Shown: positions 54,912 through 63,134 of the stretch, in pieces
Layout of the letters: every line of letters starts with the position of its first letter
How positions within the stretch are numbered: the first letter of the stretch is position 1
NCBI GenBank assembly: GCA_964431035.1
Contig: CAYSIF010000001.1
Coordinates: forward strand, 1 to 64,000
Direction: 5' to 3'
DNA from: Methanobrevibacter_A sp964431035
Lineage (GTDB): Archaea > Methanobacteriota > Methanobacteria > Methanobacteriales > Methanobacteriaceae
DNA: 64,000 bases
Position numbers and translations under genes: made by a program
The notes under the pieces: model-generated
What the model was told of the DNA's origin: nothing
The model's database searches: none
Seen by the model: only the letters and a program-made list of their open reading frames with translations

Positions 54912-55205
54912 ATGGTAACAAGATCAAGAGGATTTAAAAGTAGAAGTAGAAAAAAACTAACTAAAACTCAAAGACCAGGACGTACAAATCCTATTACAAA
55001 AAGAATACAAAAATTCGAAGAAGGAGACTTAGTACACATTATCATAGACCCAAGTATCCACAAAGGTCAACCACACTCCAGATTCCACGGAAAAACCGCA
55101 AGAGTAAGTGGACAAAAAGGAGCAGCATACATACTATCCTTAAAAGATGGTAACAAAACTAAAGAGTTAATAGTTAGACCAGATCACTTAAAAATGCAAG
55201 AATGA
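54912..55205 (+). CDS. rpl21e: Large ribosomal subunit protein eL21
   Basis: 97-residue ribosomal protein with the SH3-like fold: MVTRSRGFKSRSRKKLTK, then KFEEGDLVHIIIDPSIHKGQ and RFHGKTARVSGQKGAAY. GAGGTAT precedes the ATG. The 176-bp spacer upstream, AT-rich, should hold its promoter. rpoF follows after 7 bp. Confidence 0.97.
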   Translation: MVTRSRGFKSRSRKKLTKTQRPGRTNPITKRIQKFEEGDLVHIIIDPSIHKGQPHSRFHGKTARVSGQKGAAYILSLKDGNKTKELIVRPDHLKMQE

Positions 55206-55212
55206 GGATAAC

Positions 55213-55554
55213 ATGATAGGGAAAAAAACCCTGGAAACAAAACCAGTACCTGCTGCAGAAGTTAAAGAAATTCTAGACGAATTTTCAGAAACAAATGATT
55301 TAAGTTATGAGCAAAATTTAACTTTAGCACATGTTACTAATTTCAAAAAACTTTCTTTAGAAGACACAGAAAAATTAATCGAAGAATTAACAGACATTGT
55401 TAAAGAAAAACACGCTATTATCATAGCTGACTTAATGCCAAAAGATTTAGAGGATTTAAGATTAATCTTCGCTAAAGAACAATTCCCAATAGCTAAAGAA
55501 GAAATGGAAAAAATCCTAACAATATTAGAAAAATACGAAATAGGATTAGAATAA
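55213..55554 (+). CDS. rpoF: DNA-directed RNA polymerase subunit F (Rpb4)
   Basis: 113-residue Rpo4, half of the stalk of archaeal RNA polymerase with RpoE. MIGKKTLETKPVPAAEVKEI and YEQNLTLAHVTNFKKLS are characteristic, with LMPKDLEDLRLIFAKE near residue 76. GAGGATAAC directly precedes the ATG. It lies in the conserved rpl21e-rpoF-DUF655-ksgA row. Confidence 0.95.
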   Translation: MIGKKTLETKPVPAAEVKEILDEFSETNDLSYEQNLTLAHVTNFKKLSLEDTEKLIEELTDIVKEKHAIIIADLMPKDLEDLRLIFAKEQFPIAKEEMEKILTILEKYEIGLE

Positions 55555-55717
55555 AAATTCTAATTTTTTTTATCTAATTAATCCATTTTTTATACATCAA
55601 GCGAATAAACCTTTGAGAAGATTATAAAAAACTAAAAATCCTAAAAAAAATCAGTTAAAACTATATTATACTAAGAATTACAAACATAAATATTAATTAA
55701 AACAAAAGGTGATTTGA

Positions 55718-56311
55718 ATGGATCAGGACAATCCTAAAAAAGAAAATGATGCAATCATACTAGATTATTTGAGTTTAGGATATGTTAAACCAAATATGAA
55801 ATCTTTCAAAGGTAAAGCAATTGCACAAGCAATAGGTACTGAAAAATTCAGTCTATTAGAATTAACACCAAAAAAAGATGCTAATCTCGAAATACTTGAA
55901 AAAGTATACATAGGTGCAGGTAAAAGAGATAAAATCGCAAGCGTAAAACGTAAAATAAGATACGAAGATTTAACTGCAACTAGTAGAATCGAAATCGAAT
56001 ATGCTATACAAGACATAATTACCGAAAATGAAGAAAAATATGTTAACTTTTTCAATGAATCTGGAGGTATAAGTACCAGATTACATAAACTAGAACTTAT
56101 CCCAGGTATCGGTAAAAAGCATCGTGAAGCAATTGTTAAAGCTCGTGAAGAAAAACCATTTGAAAGCTTTGAAGATATTAAAGAAAGAGTTCCAGTTATC
56201 AATGATCCTGTTGGAATGCTAGTAAAAAGAGTTATACTTGAATTAGATAATAGTATAACTAAAAGAGGTAAAAATAAATATAACTTATTTACTCAAGTTA
56301 CTAGAAGATAA
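55718..56311 (+). CDS. DUF655 protein, likely RNA-binding
   Basis: 197 residues. N-terminal beta-rich domain (IILDYLSLGYVKPNMKSFKG, then a strand-rich stretch to about 90) resembling an OB/S1-like fold. C-terminal helix-hairpin-helix LIPGIGKKHREAIVKAREE near residue 128, followed by SFEDIKERVPVINDPV. DUF655 is nearly universal in archaea between rpoF and ksgA, so a role in rRNA handling or modification is reasonable, but no activity is known to me. AGGTGAT followed by four bases and ATG is the clearest ribosome binding site in the window. Confidence 0.88.
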   Translation: MDQDNPKKENDAIILDYLSLGYVKPNMKSFKGKAIAQAIGTEKFSLLELTPKKDANLEILEKVYIGAGKRDKIASVKRKIRYEDLTATSRIEIEYAIQDIITENEEKYVNFFNESGGISTRLHKLELIPGIGKKHREAIVKAREEKPFESFEDIKERVPVINDPVGMLVKRVILELDNSITKRGKNKYNLFTQVTRR

Positions 56312-56412
56312 AAAAAGAACAAATTTTTTTCTTTTTTTATAAAACTTTTTTTAAACTATTTTTTTAATTTAATAAAAATTTTATTTTTATACTATTTTTT
56401 TATGTGATTACC

Positions 56413-57264
56413 TTGGAAAATAATCATAAATCTCTTGCTAAAATAACAAAGAAAATTCTTAACAAACACAATATTAAATTAAATAGAAGTTTAGGTCAGA
56501 ATTATTTAATTGATGATTATAAACTTAAAAATATTATTGAATTTTCAAATTTAAATGATAATGATACTGTTTTAGAAATTGGTTCTGGTATTGGAACATT
56601 AACTCTAGAATTAGCTCGTAAAGCTAAAAAAGTAATTAGTATAGAAAAGGATCCTACTATTTTTAATATTTTAAGTCAGCGTCTTGAAGATGAGAATATT
56701 GGTAATGTTGATTTGATTAATGGTGATGCATTAGATTTGGAGTTTCCAAAGTTTAATAAGATTGTTTCAAATTTACCTTATCAGATTTCTTCTCCTATTA
56801 CTTTTAAATTTTTAGATTATAGTTTTGATTTAGCTGTTTTAATGTATCAAAAGGAGTTTAGTAATCATATGTTAGCTGAGCCTGGTAGTAAGGATTATTC
56901 TAGACTTTCTGCTATGTTGTATTATAAGGCTAGTGTTGAATTGCTTGATAATGTGTCTGCTGAGTCTTTTATTCCTAAGCCTAAGGTGGATTCTGTTGTT
57001 GTTGGTCTTAAGCCTAAGGTTAATACTTTAAGTGATGAGGATTTTGAGGTTTATGGACTTGTTTGTAGGGCATTATTCCAACATAAGAATAAGCGGTCTC
57101 GTAATGCTTTAATTGATTCTAGACATGTTTTAGGTTATAAGGATAAGAAAGTTTTAAGAGATGAGTTAAATAATATTGATTGTGATTTGTTTGATATGCG
57201 TCCTGTTAATATGAGTCCTGAGGATATTTTGGAGTTATCTAAGAGTATTAGGAGTATTTTATGA
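56413..57264 (+). CDS. ksgA: 16S rRNA adenine dimethyltransferase
   Basis: RsmA/Dim1-type enzyme that dimethylates two adenines at the 3' end of 16S rRNA. 283 aa. S-adenosylmethionine site LEIGSGIGTLTLELARKAKK near residue 54, NGDALDLEF, catalytic IVSNLPYQISSPITFKFLD near 110, and the C-terminal domain with RSRNALIDSR. I take TTG at 56413 as the start, four bases after GTGAT, matching the spacing of the DUF655 gene. The GTG at 56404 is part of the binding site. It overlaps the next gene by 4 bp. Confidence 0.96.
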   Translation: MENNHKSLAKITKKILNKHNIKLNRSLGQNYLIDDYKLKNIIEFSNLNDNDTVLEIGSGIGTLTLELARKAKKVISIEKDPTIFNILSQRLEDENIGNVDLINGDALDLEFPKFNKIVSNLPYQISSPITFKFLDYSFDLAVLMYQKEFSNHMLAEPGSKDYSRLSAMLYYKASVELLDNVSAESFIPKPKVDSVVVGLKPKVNTLSDEDFEVYGLVCRALFQHKNKRSRNALIDSRHVLGYKDKKVLRDELNNIDCDLFDMRPVNMSPEDILELSKSIRSIL

Positions 57265-57851
57265 AGGTTGGGGATTTTGATATTGAGACTAGTGATTTGG
57301 TTTATATTCCATCTGATGATACTTTTCTTTTAGCTGAGAATTTAGATATAAGTTCTGGTGATAGTGTTTTGGAGATTGGTACTGGTAGTGGTTTGGTTGC
57401 TTTGTATGCTTCACGTTTGAGTTCTAATATTACTGTTAGTGATATTAATTATAATGCTTTGGAGTTGGCTGAGGAGAATTTTAAGCGTAATGGTGTAGAT
57501 GGTGTTGAGCTTGTTTTTGGTAATTTGTTTGAACCATTTACTGATAGAAAATTTGATGTTATTTTGTTTAATACTCCATATCTACCAACTGATGTTGATG
57601 ATGTTTTAGAGGATGATTTAAATTATGCATTTGATGGTGGAGCAGATGGAAGGAAAGTTATTGATAAGTTTTTAGATGAAGTGAAAAATCATTTAAATGA
57701 TGGTGGTAAAGTTCAGATGATTCAGTCCTCACTTTCAGATAATGAAAAAACCTTAAAAAAATTAGATGAAAACGGATTTATTAGTGAAATAAGTAAAAGT
57801 GAAAAATTCTTTTTTGAAGAAATAGTACTAATAAACGCTTACTTAATATAA
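57261..57851 (+). CDS. HemK/PrmC-like methyltransferase
   Basis: 196-residue class I methyltransferase that most likely modifies the glutamine of the GGQ motif of release factor aRF1 (Mtq2-like). Motif I VLEIGTGSGLVALYAS near residue 37, motif post-I DINYNALELAEENFKRN, and the family motif NTPYLPTDVDD near residue 99 (the usual NPPY has Thr in place of the first Pro). ATGA overlap with the ksgA stop couples translation. Its last 34 codons lie inside a 111-bp sequence that is repeated 1072 bp downstream (58817-58927), which suggests that the 3' end was the insertion point of the cassette that follows. Confidence 0.92.
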   Translation: MKVGDFDIETSDLVYIPSDDTFLLAENLDISSGDSVLEIGTGSGLVALYASRLSSNITVSDINYNALELAEENFKRNGVDGVELVFGNLFEPFTDRKFDVILFNTPYLPTDVDDVLEDDLNYAFDGGADGRKVIDKFLDEVKNHLNDGGKVQMIQSSLSDNEKTLKKLDENGFISEISKSEKFFFEEIVLINAYLI

Positions 57852-57855
57852 AAAA
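57745..57855 (+). repeat. 111-bp direct repeat, copy 1 (3' end of the prmC-like gene)
   Basis: Identical to 58817-58927 except for one C-to-T change (57836 versus 58908), a synonymous position in an Asn codon. It covers the end of the methyltransferase gene from the KTLKKLDENG region through the stop codon and four bases beyond. The repeat period is 1072 bp. Confidence 0.95.
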
Positions 57856-57950
57856 CTTATAAAAAGTTCTATTACACCAATATTTAGTGTAAATATGTTT
57901 TATTTAAAAATATGATGAAAAAATGAGAAAAAATAATTTATAAAACTATG

Positions 57951-58373
57951 TTATATTTCTACTTTAATTAAGTCATAATTTAAGTAAGGTATTTTATTAT
58001 TTTTATTCCCATTTTTTAATTGAATATAACCCATATCTTTTAATTTATGAATTCTAGGTTGAATATTACTAACATCTTTATCTAATAATAATGCTAATTC
58101 TCGTATACTTTTAGGTTTTTCATATTTTATTACATTTAAAATACTTAAATCTAATTGAGATAATTTTATTTCATTACTTACTAAACTTTCACTATATTCA
58201 ATTGTATCTGTAGGATTATCTTTATAATAATTCCAATTTTCTAAATCCACATAAAATTTCATATTATTAGTTCTTTCGAACAGTTTTTCTAATTCTTCAA
58301 TAGAGTTGTATTGCTCTTCCATTTTCTTTATAAAGTCAAATCCGCTTTCTTTTTTAACTAATGTGATAATCAT
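57951..58373 (-). CDS. Winged-helix protein, probable antitoxin of a TA pair
   Basis: 140 residues. N-terminal half acidic with aromatic residues (FYVDLENWNYYKDNPTDT); C-terminal half a winged helix: LDLSILNVIKYEKPKSIREL then DVSNIQPRIHKLKDMGYIQL. The recognition helix SNIQPRIHKLKDMG resembles HVO_A0114-type antitoxin regulators. It starts 4 bp inside the end of the upstream gene and is transcribed with it. The arrangement (small basic gene followed by a HTH gene with ATGA-type overlap, in a cassette bounded by direct repeats) suggests a toxin-antitoxin module. GGCGAG precedes the ATG. Confidence 0.72.
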   Translation of the reverse strand: MIITLVKKESGFDFIKKMEEQYNSIEELEKLFERTNNMKFYVDLENWNYYKDNPTDTIEYSESLVSNEIKLSQLDLSILNVIKYEKPKSIRELALLLDKDVSNIQPRIHKLKDMGYIQLKNGNKNNKIPYLNYDLIKVEI

Positions 58374-58654
58374 AACTCGCCATTCAACTCCTTTTTTAAT
58401 TTTTCAATATTAACAATTTTATTTAATTCTATATGTAATAAAACGATACTCAATACTTTTTTAGAATCTTGTTCTTTTATATTTTCTCTTATGAAATGTT
58501 TTTCTGGATTAGGGTGTATATGTGCACTTTCAATATGATAATTATCAATTAAAATATTATCAGGCATTATAACTATTGACCAACCCATTGGTGTTTTCGC
58601 ATGATAAATAATTTTATCATTAATTTCAACAGAACTTTGAGTTTTTCTTTTCAT
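58370..58654 (-). CDS. Small protein, probable toxin of a TA pair
   Basis: 94 residues: MKRKTQSSVEINDKIIYHAK opening, a strand-rich core with IVIMPDNILIDNYHIESAHI, then HPNPEKHFI, and a basic helical tail. The histidine-rich IDNYHIESAHIHPNPEKH is reminiscent of small RNase-like toxins of the DUF6516 or TumE type, but I do not recognise the family with certainty. Upstream of its partner by a 4-bp overlap. TATA-like ATAATATTTATATTA lies just upstream, in the spacer to 58816. No toxin activity can be read from the sequence alone. Confidence 0.6.
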   Translation of the reverse strand: MKRKTQSSVEINDKIIYHAKTPMGWSIVIMPDNILIDNYHIESAHIHPNPEKHFIRENIKEQDSKKVLSIVLLHIELNKIVNIEKLKKELNGEL

Positions 58655-58816
58655 GTTTAATCAAATTTATTTTTATTATATAATATTTATATTAATTATA
58701 TAAATATGTTGTTAAAATAACAACACTAATATAAAATAAAATTTATTTTCACCATGTAATTTTTTTTAGAAATAGAAACATAAACATAATAAACATAAAA
58801 CCATGCACTTCCTAAA

Positions 58817-58927
58817 AAAAAACCTTAAAAAAATTAGATGAAAACGGATTTATTAGTGAAATAAGTAAAAGTGAAAAATTCTTTTTTGAAGAAATAGTAC
58901 TAATAAATGCTTACTTAATATAAAAAA
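58817..58927 (+). repeat. 111-bp direct repeat, copy 2 (displaced gene end)
   Basis: Second copy of the end of the prmC-like gene. It has no in-frame start codon and no upstream reading frame, so it is a non-coding remnant. Its stop codon (58921-58923) lies 21 bp from the dapF stop codon, a plausible original convergent arrangement before the cassette arrived. Confidence 0.95.
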
Positions 58928-58944
58928 AGAGAATAATATAGATT

Positions 58945-59805
58945 CTAATAGATTACTCCATTAGAAACTAATTCTGCAGGACCTTGCATAAATACACCAA
59001 TTTTACCATCTTCTTCATAGATAGTAAATTCTAAATCTCCACCAGGCAAATGTAAAAGTATATCCTTATCAAAGTGTCCTAATTTATAACCTGCAATAGC
59101 AGTTGATGTTGCTCCAGTTCCACAAGCAAGAGTTACACCAGCACCACGTTCCCATGTTATCATTTTACCTTCGTTTTTTGATTTTACTTCAACAAAGTGC
59201 ACATTTATTTTTTCAGGAAATGCTTCATGGCATTCTATAGCAGGACCTAAACGGTTAATATCCACATTATCAACATTATCAACAAAAATTATTGCATGTG
59301 GATTTCCAACATTAACAGCAGTTAAAGTTATTGTTTCACCATCTACAATGATTTCTTCATTAACTGCTTCTTTAGAGTCAGATTTCATTGGGATTTTTTC
59401 TGGTTCAAATGATGCTAATCCCATATTAACTTTAAATGATACTGGTTCACCGTTTTCTAAGTTAATATCTAATGTTAATATATCACACATTGTTTCAACA
59501 GATAATGAGGTTTTATCTGTTATTTTGTTTCTGTATACGAAGTCTCCGAAGCATCTTATACCGTTTCCACACATTTCAGCTTCAGATCCATCTGGGTTGA
59601 ACATACGATATCTTAAATCTGCTTTATCTGAGTTACTTACAAATAAAACACCATCTGATCCTACACCAAAGTGTCTGTCACTTAAAAATTGACATGCTTC
59701 AGGTTTATCTGCTTCTGGTATAAGTTCTTCTTTTGTTTCATCTATAATTACAAAGTCATTACCTATACCATGCATTTTAGAGAATTTTAATCCTTTTAAA
59801 TTCAT
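58945..59805 (-). CDS. dapF: Diaminopimelate epimerase
   Basis: Converts LL- to meso-diaminopimelate, the precursor of lysine. 286 aa. The two catalytic cysteines are in SEAEMCGNGIRCFGDF (near residue 78) and in VTLACGTGATSTAIAG (near residue 228); both halves of the pseudo-symmetric fold are present. MHGIGNDFVIIDE is the N-terminal signature. GGGAGAG lies upstream of the ATG. Transcribed with lysA (45 bp upstream). Confidence 0.97.
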   Translation of the reverse strand: MNLKGLKFSKMHGIGNDFVIIDETKEELIPEADKPEACQFLSDRHFGVGSDGVLFVSNSDKADLRYRMFNPDGSEAEMCGNGIRCFGDFVYRNKITDKTSLSVETMCDILTLDINLENGEPVSFKVNMGLASFEPEKIPMKSDSKEAVNEEIIVDGETITLTAVNVGNPHAIIFVDNVDNVDINRLGPAIECHEAFPEKINVHFVEVKSKNEGKMITWERGAGVTLACGTGATSTAIAGYKLGHFDKDILLHLPGGDLEFTIYEEDGKIGVFMQGPAELVSNGVIY

Positions 59806-59850
59806 GTTTTACTTTTACTCTCCCTAAAAAATTTTATTTACAATTTTTTT

Positions 59851-61137
59851 TTAGTTTTTTAGATATTCTGGTACAATTTGTTTATTGAATAAGTCGTCAA
59901 ATGTTTGTCCTTCACGTACTAGCATTGCTTCTCCATCTTTAACTAGAACTTCTGGAGGTAATGGTCTGGAGTTGTAGTTTGATGCCATGGTAAATCCGTA
60001 TGCTCCTGCATTTAATATTCCTAGGATATCTCCCTCTTCAATACTTGGAAGTGGTCTGTCTCTTGCGAATAAATCTCCAGATTCACATACGTTTCCAGCA
60101 ACATCTACTTCTTCGGTTGCTTCAGCATCCATTCTATTTGCAACAACAATATGATGGTATGATCCATACATTGCAGGTCTAAGTAAAGTGTTAAATCCTG
60201 CATCTGTTCCTATGAATTTACGGTAACTTTGTTTAACACTGTTTACACTTACAAGTAGTGTTGAAGCATCTCCTACAATATATCTTCCTGGTTCAAGATA
60301 TAATGATGGTTCTTTCATATTATATTTAGCTAATTTTTCTTTAAATAAAGTAATATTTTCTTTTGCAAACTTATCTAAATCAACAATATTTTCTTCAGGA
60401 GTGTAAGGTATTCCAACACCGCCACCAAAGTCAATAAATTCAAATTCAAGACCAGTTTCTTCATGAACATTACCTGCAATATCCATTGTAGATTCAATTG
60501 CAACTTTAAATGGTTCAGGATCTAAAATTCCAGATCCAATATGAGAATGCATACCTACAGGAATAAAACCTAACTCTTCAGCACGAGTATATGCTTCAAC
60601 AGCTTCAGTTTCCATAATTCCAAATTTAGCCATAACTCCACCAGTAATACAATGCTCATGATGTCCAGCTTCAACCATAGGATTAACTCTAAATGATAAT
60701 TTAACACCTTCAGGATCAATAGATTTAGCTAAACGTTCTAATGCAGACATAGAATCAATATTTAAAATAACATCTTCATCTGCAACAAATTTCATCTCAT
60801 CATTTTTAATATTATTACCAGTAAATAAGATTCTATCAGCATCAAAACCTAATTTCTTACAAGTATAAACCTCACCAGGAGAAACTGTATCTACAGAACA
60901 ACCTTCATCTCTTAAAATAGACATTACAGCAAGATTTGTATTAGCTTTACATGCATAAAATACTCTGAAATCTTTATAATATTTTGAAAATGCATTATTA
61001 AATCTTTGATAATTATCACGTATACGGTTTTCATCAATAACATATACTGGTGTGCCAAATTCATCTACTAAATCACATGCATCAGCACCACCAATATCCA
61101 AATGGTTTTTATCATTTACTTTAATATTTAAATCCAT
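59851..61137 (-). CDS. lysA: Diaminopimelate decarboxylase
   Basis: PLP enzyme for the last step of lysine synthesis. 428 aa from ATG 61137 (GGTGA five bases upstream). An ATG at 61149 lies across the binding site and is less likely. Lys-PLP in FRVFYACKANTNLAVMSIL near residue 52, HSHIGSGI near 195, FEFIDFGGGVGIPY near 230, LEPGRYIVGDASTLL, and the C-terminal CESGDLFARDRPLP with the catalytic Cys. Upstream of dapF in an operon; a 6-bp inverted repeat surrounds its TATA box. Confidence 0.97.
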   Translation of the reverse strand: MDLNIKVNDKNHLDIGGADACDLVDEFGTPVYVIDENRIRDNYQRFNNAFSKYYKDFRVFYACKANTNLAVMSILRDEGCSVDTVSPGEVYTCKKLGFDADRILFTGNNIKNDEMKFVADEDVILNIDSMSALERLAKSIDPEGVKLSFRVNPMVEAGHHEHCITGGVMAKFGIMETEAVEAYTRAEELGFIPVGMHSHIGSGILDPEPFKVAIESTMDIAGNVHEETGLEFEFIDFGGGVGIPYTPEENIVDLDKFAKENITLFKEKLAKYNMKEPSLYLEPGRYIVGDASTLLVSVNSVKQSYRKFIGTDAGFNTLLRPAMYGSYHHIVVANRMDAEATEEVDVAGNVCESGDLFARDRPLPSIEEGDILGILNAGAYGFTMASNYNSRPLPPEVLVKDGEAMLVREGQTFDDLFNKQIVPEYLKN

Positions 61138-61245
61138 AGTATTCACCATAAAATAATAGTTAAAATGAATTAAAAAAAATAATTAATTAAATTTATTATA
61201 AAAAAAAAATTAGTGTAAAAAAAAGTACTTTTTTAAAGAATTTAT

Positions 61246-61273
61246 CCTTAACAATATTTATAATTAATTAAGG
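61246..61273 (-). promoter_or_regulatory. Putative lysA promoter with inverted repeat around the TATA box
   Basis: CCTTAA (61246-61251) and TTAAGG (61268-61273) form an inverted repeat with a 16-base spacer. On the minus strand the spacer holds TATAAATA (61255-61262), a good TATA element. Transcription would start near 61230, leaving a leader of about 93 bases. A symmetric operator over the TATA box suggests repression, for example by lysine through an Lrp-like protein; this is inference. Confidence 0.4.
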
Positions 61274-61373
61274 AAAACAAATATCCGACCATAAAAAAAT
61301 AGGAAAAAATAAACCAAATTTTATACTGGAAACAATAAACACCGATGATCTAAATTTTTTAATTAAATTCTTT

Positions 61374-61790
61374 TTATAGATAATTGAAAAAGTTTTTTTC
61401 ATGTATTCTTATAACATTTTCAACTTTATCAAAGTCTGAATCAAATGATAATATATGATTTATATTTTTTTCGGACATAATTTGGATAGTTGTACAATCT
61501 GAAAATCCAATCGAACCATCATATTTTAAAAATATATCTATGGCACTTTCATAAGTTGCCATTGTTTTTATAATTATTATTTTGTTTGTTTTTATTAATT
61601 TTTCAAAAATCAATTTTCCCATTTTACCATTAGTTCCTTTAAGCGAATTTATAGTTTCAGCTAAAATTATGTCTGTTATATATGTTTGATGATTGTCAAT
61701 TAAAGGTCCTAATTTTAATGATGCTTCATGCCATTGGTCATTTTTTAATAATAAACCTATTAAAGGTGTTGAGTCTATTAATAATTTCAT
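61374..61790 (-). CDS. VapC-type PIN-domain ribonuclease toxin
   Basis: 138 residues. PIN catalytic acidic residues: Asp in MKLLIDSTPLIGLL (residue 6), Glu in ADIILAETINSL-like DIILAETINSLKG near residue 45, Asp in SIGFSDCTTIQIM near residue 98, and Asp in ILSFDSDFDKV near residue 118. Probably cleaves tRNA or rRNA when free of its antitoxin. Overlaps the upstream vapB gene by 4 bp with its own AGGTGA site. C-terminus IRIHEKNFFNYL. Confidence 0.88.
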   Translation of the reverse strand: MKLLIDSTPLIGLLLKNDQWHEASLKLGPLIDNHQTYITDIILAETINSLKGTNGKMGKLIFEKLIKTNKIIIIKTMATYESAIDIFLKYDGSIGFSDCTTIQIMSEKNINHILSFDSDFDKVENVIRIHEKNFFNYL

Positions 61791-62023
61791 AATTCACCTT
61801 TTTGAGATTTATGTTTTAAATCTACAGCGTTTGTTTCTTCATCTAGTTCGATTATTCCTGCTAAATCCATAATACTATCTTTTTTTACAAATGATAATTC
61901 CACAGTTCTTTTTTCTTTGTTTAATCGCCATTCGATTATTTCATTTGGAGATATATTCAATTCTTTTCTAATTTTTGAAGGAACTACTGTTTGATATCCC
62001 TTGTAAAATTTTGTTGTTTCCAT
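61787..62023 (-). CDS. VapB antitoxin, AbrB-like swapped-hairpin protein
   Basis: 78 residues. N-terminal AbrB/MazE-type DNA-binding hairpin: TKFYKGYQTVVPSKIRKELN then PNEIIEWRLN. The C-terminal half, from about residue 48, is an acidic tail that should wrap the PIN toxin (DLAGIIELDEETNAVDL). AGGATG precedes the ATG. It is first in the vapBC operon and probably binds the inverted repeat at its own promoter. Confidence 0.87.
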   Translation of the reverse strand: METTKFYKGYQTVVPSKIRKELNISPNEIIEWRLNKEKRTVELSFVKKDSIMDLAGIIELDEETNAVDLKHKSQKGEL

Positions 62024-62059
62024 AATAAAAACATCCTATTATTTTTATATGATGAAAAT

Positions 62060-62077
62060 TATATCTAATAAGATATA
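62060..62077 (-). promoter_or_regulatory. Inverted repeat in the vapBC promoter, probable autoregulatory operator
   Basis: TATATCT-AATA-AGATATA (62060-62077) is a perfect 7-bp inverted repeat about 37 bases upstream of the vapB ATG. A TATA-like TATTTATATATC overlaps it on the minus strand. The remaining spacer up to 62362 (339 bp in total, divergent from a NUDIX gene) is AT-rich and shows no other gene. Confidence 0.5.
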
Positions 62078-62362
62078 TAAATATACCTAATATTATAAAA
62101 TTCTAAAAATTCTATTTATCAGATATTAAATTTACAAACATTATTTATTTAAATTATATAAAAAAATTAGGAATTTAATATAATTATTTTAAAAACTTTC
62201 TTTTATATTCATTTAAAAAATAAAAATAAGAAATAAAATACTAATTAAAAGAAAAATAAATAATAATCCGAATAAAACACACAAATAATATATTGAAATT
62301 AGATTTATACAAAAAACTATAAACTAATAACATATAACTAAATTAATTGTGAAATAGATAAT

Positions 62363-62764
62363 ATGATTAAAGCTTTCGGATTAACAATGCGAGGCATTGT
62401 AAAAAAAGATAATGAAATTTTATTATTAAAAAGACACCCAAAATCCAATAATGGTCCTTGTCAATGGGAATTACCCGGCGGTAAAGTCGAACAAAATGAA
62501 TTCTTCGATGAAGGATTAATACGTGAATTAAAAGAAGAAACAAATTTAGACTGTGAAGTTGACTCTTTTTATGAAGCAGTTCAACAGGATTTTCCAAAAA
62601 GACATACTGTTCAACTTATAATGTATTTAAAAACAAATAATTATGATGTTAAAATTAGTGATGAACATGTAGACTATATTTGGGCAGATATTTCTAAAAT
62701 TAAAGAATTAGATATTACAGAAGGTTTAAAAAAGATTCTAGATAAGAAAAAATGGGAAATATAA
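62363..62764 (+). CDS. NUDIX hydrolase
   Basis: 133 residues. NUDIX box GGKVEQNEFFDEGLIREL then KEETNLDCEV. The N-terminal MIKAFGLTMRGIVKKDNEI and the RHPKSNNGPCQWELPGGKV turn are those of MutT-like (8-oxo-dGTP or related) enzymes, substrate not determinable. Upstream spacer is long (339 bp) and the ATG has only a weak site. A TIGR04076 gene follows after 27 bp on the same strand. Confidence 0.88.
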   Translation: MIKAFGLTMRGIVKKDNEILLLKRHPKSNNGPCQWELPGGKVEQNEFFDEGLIRELKEETNLDCEVDSFYEAVQQDFPKRHTVQLIMYLKTNNYDVKISDEHVDYIWADISKIKELDITEGLKKILDKKKWEI

Positions 62765-62791
62765 ATATTCACTTTTAGGAGGCAGAATAAT

Positions 62792-63106
62792 TTGCAAAAA
62801 GTGAAAATAACAGTTATAAGAAAAGTCAGACATGATGATTTAATTGAAAAATATGAAAATCCCCTTGAACATGAATGTGATGTTGAGGAAGGGGAAGTTT
62901 TTATAGCAAATGGTTGGGAGAAACCGGATAATTTTTGTGATAGTGCATGGGAGTCCCTTTCTCCATTTGTCCTTGCATTAGCTTGTGGTGCTGAGGATTT
63001 CTATGATGGTTGGATGAAAAATAAAAAATCTGCTATGATTTCTTGTAATGATGGTTTTAGACCTGTTAGTTTTCTTTTAGAAACATTAGATGATGTTGCA
63101 GATTAA
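62792..63106 (+). CDS. TIGR04076 family protein, function unknown
   Basis: 104 residues. MQKVKITVIRKVRHDDLIEK opening, with CDVEEGEVF, PDNFCDSAWESLSPFVLALA, then CGAEDFYDGWMKNK and ISCNDGFRPVSF, the pattern of TIGR04076, including its conserved cysteines. The cysteines suggest metal or redox function but none is established. The start is a TTG, nine bases after GGAGG. Lies behind a NUDIX gene. Confidence 0.85.
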   Translation: MQKVKITVIRKVRHDDLIEKYENPLEHECDVEEGEVFIANGWEKPDNFCDSAWESLSPFVLALACGAEDFYDGWMKNKKSAMISCNDGFRPVSFLLETLDDVAD

Positions 63107-63134
63107 AAAAAAAGATATATTTATAATATTTAGA

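Noticed and set aside
58817..58927. Second copy of the methyltransferase gene end as part of a duplicated gene
   Set aside because: No in-frame start, no motif I or NTPY motif upstream; only the last 111 bp is repeated.
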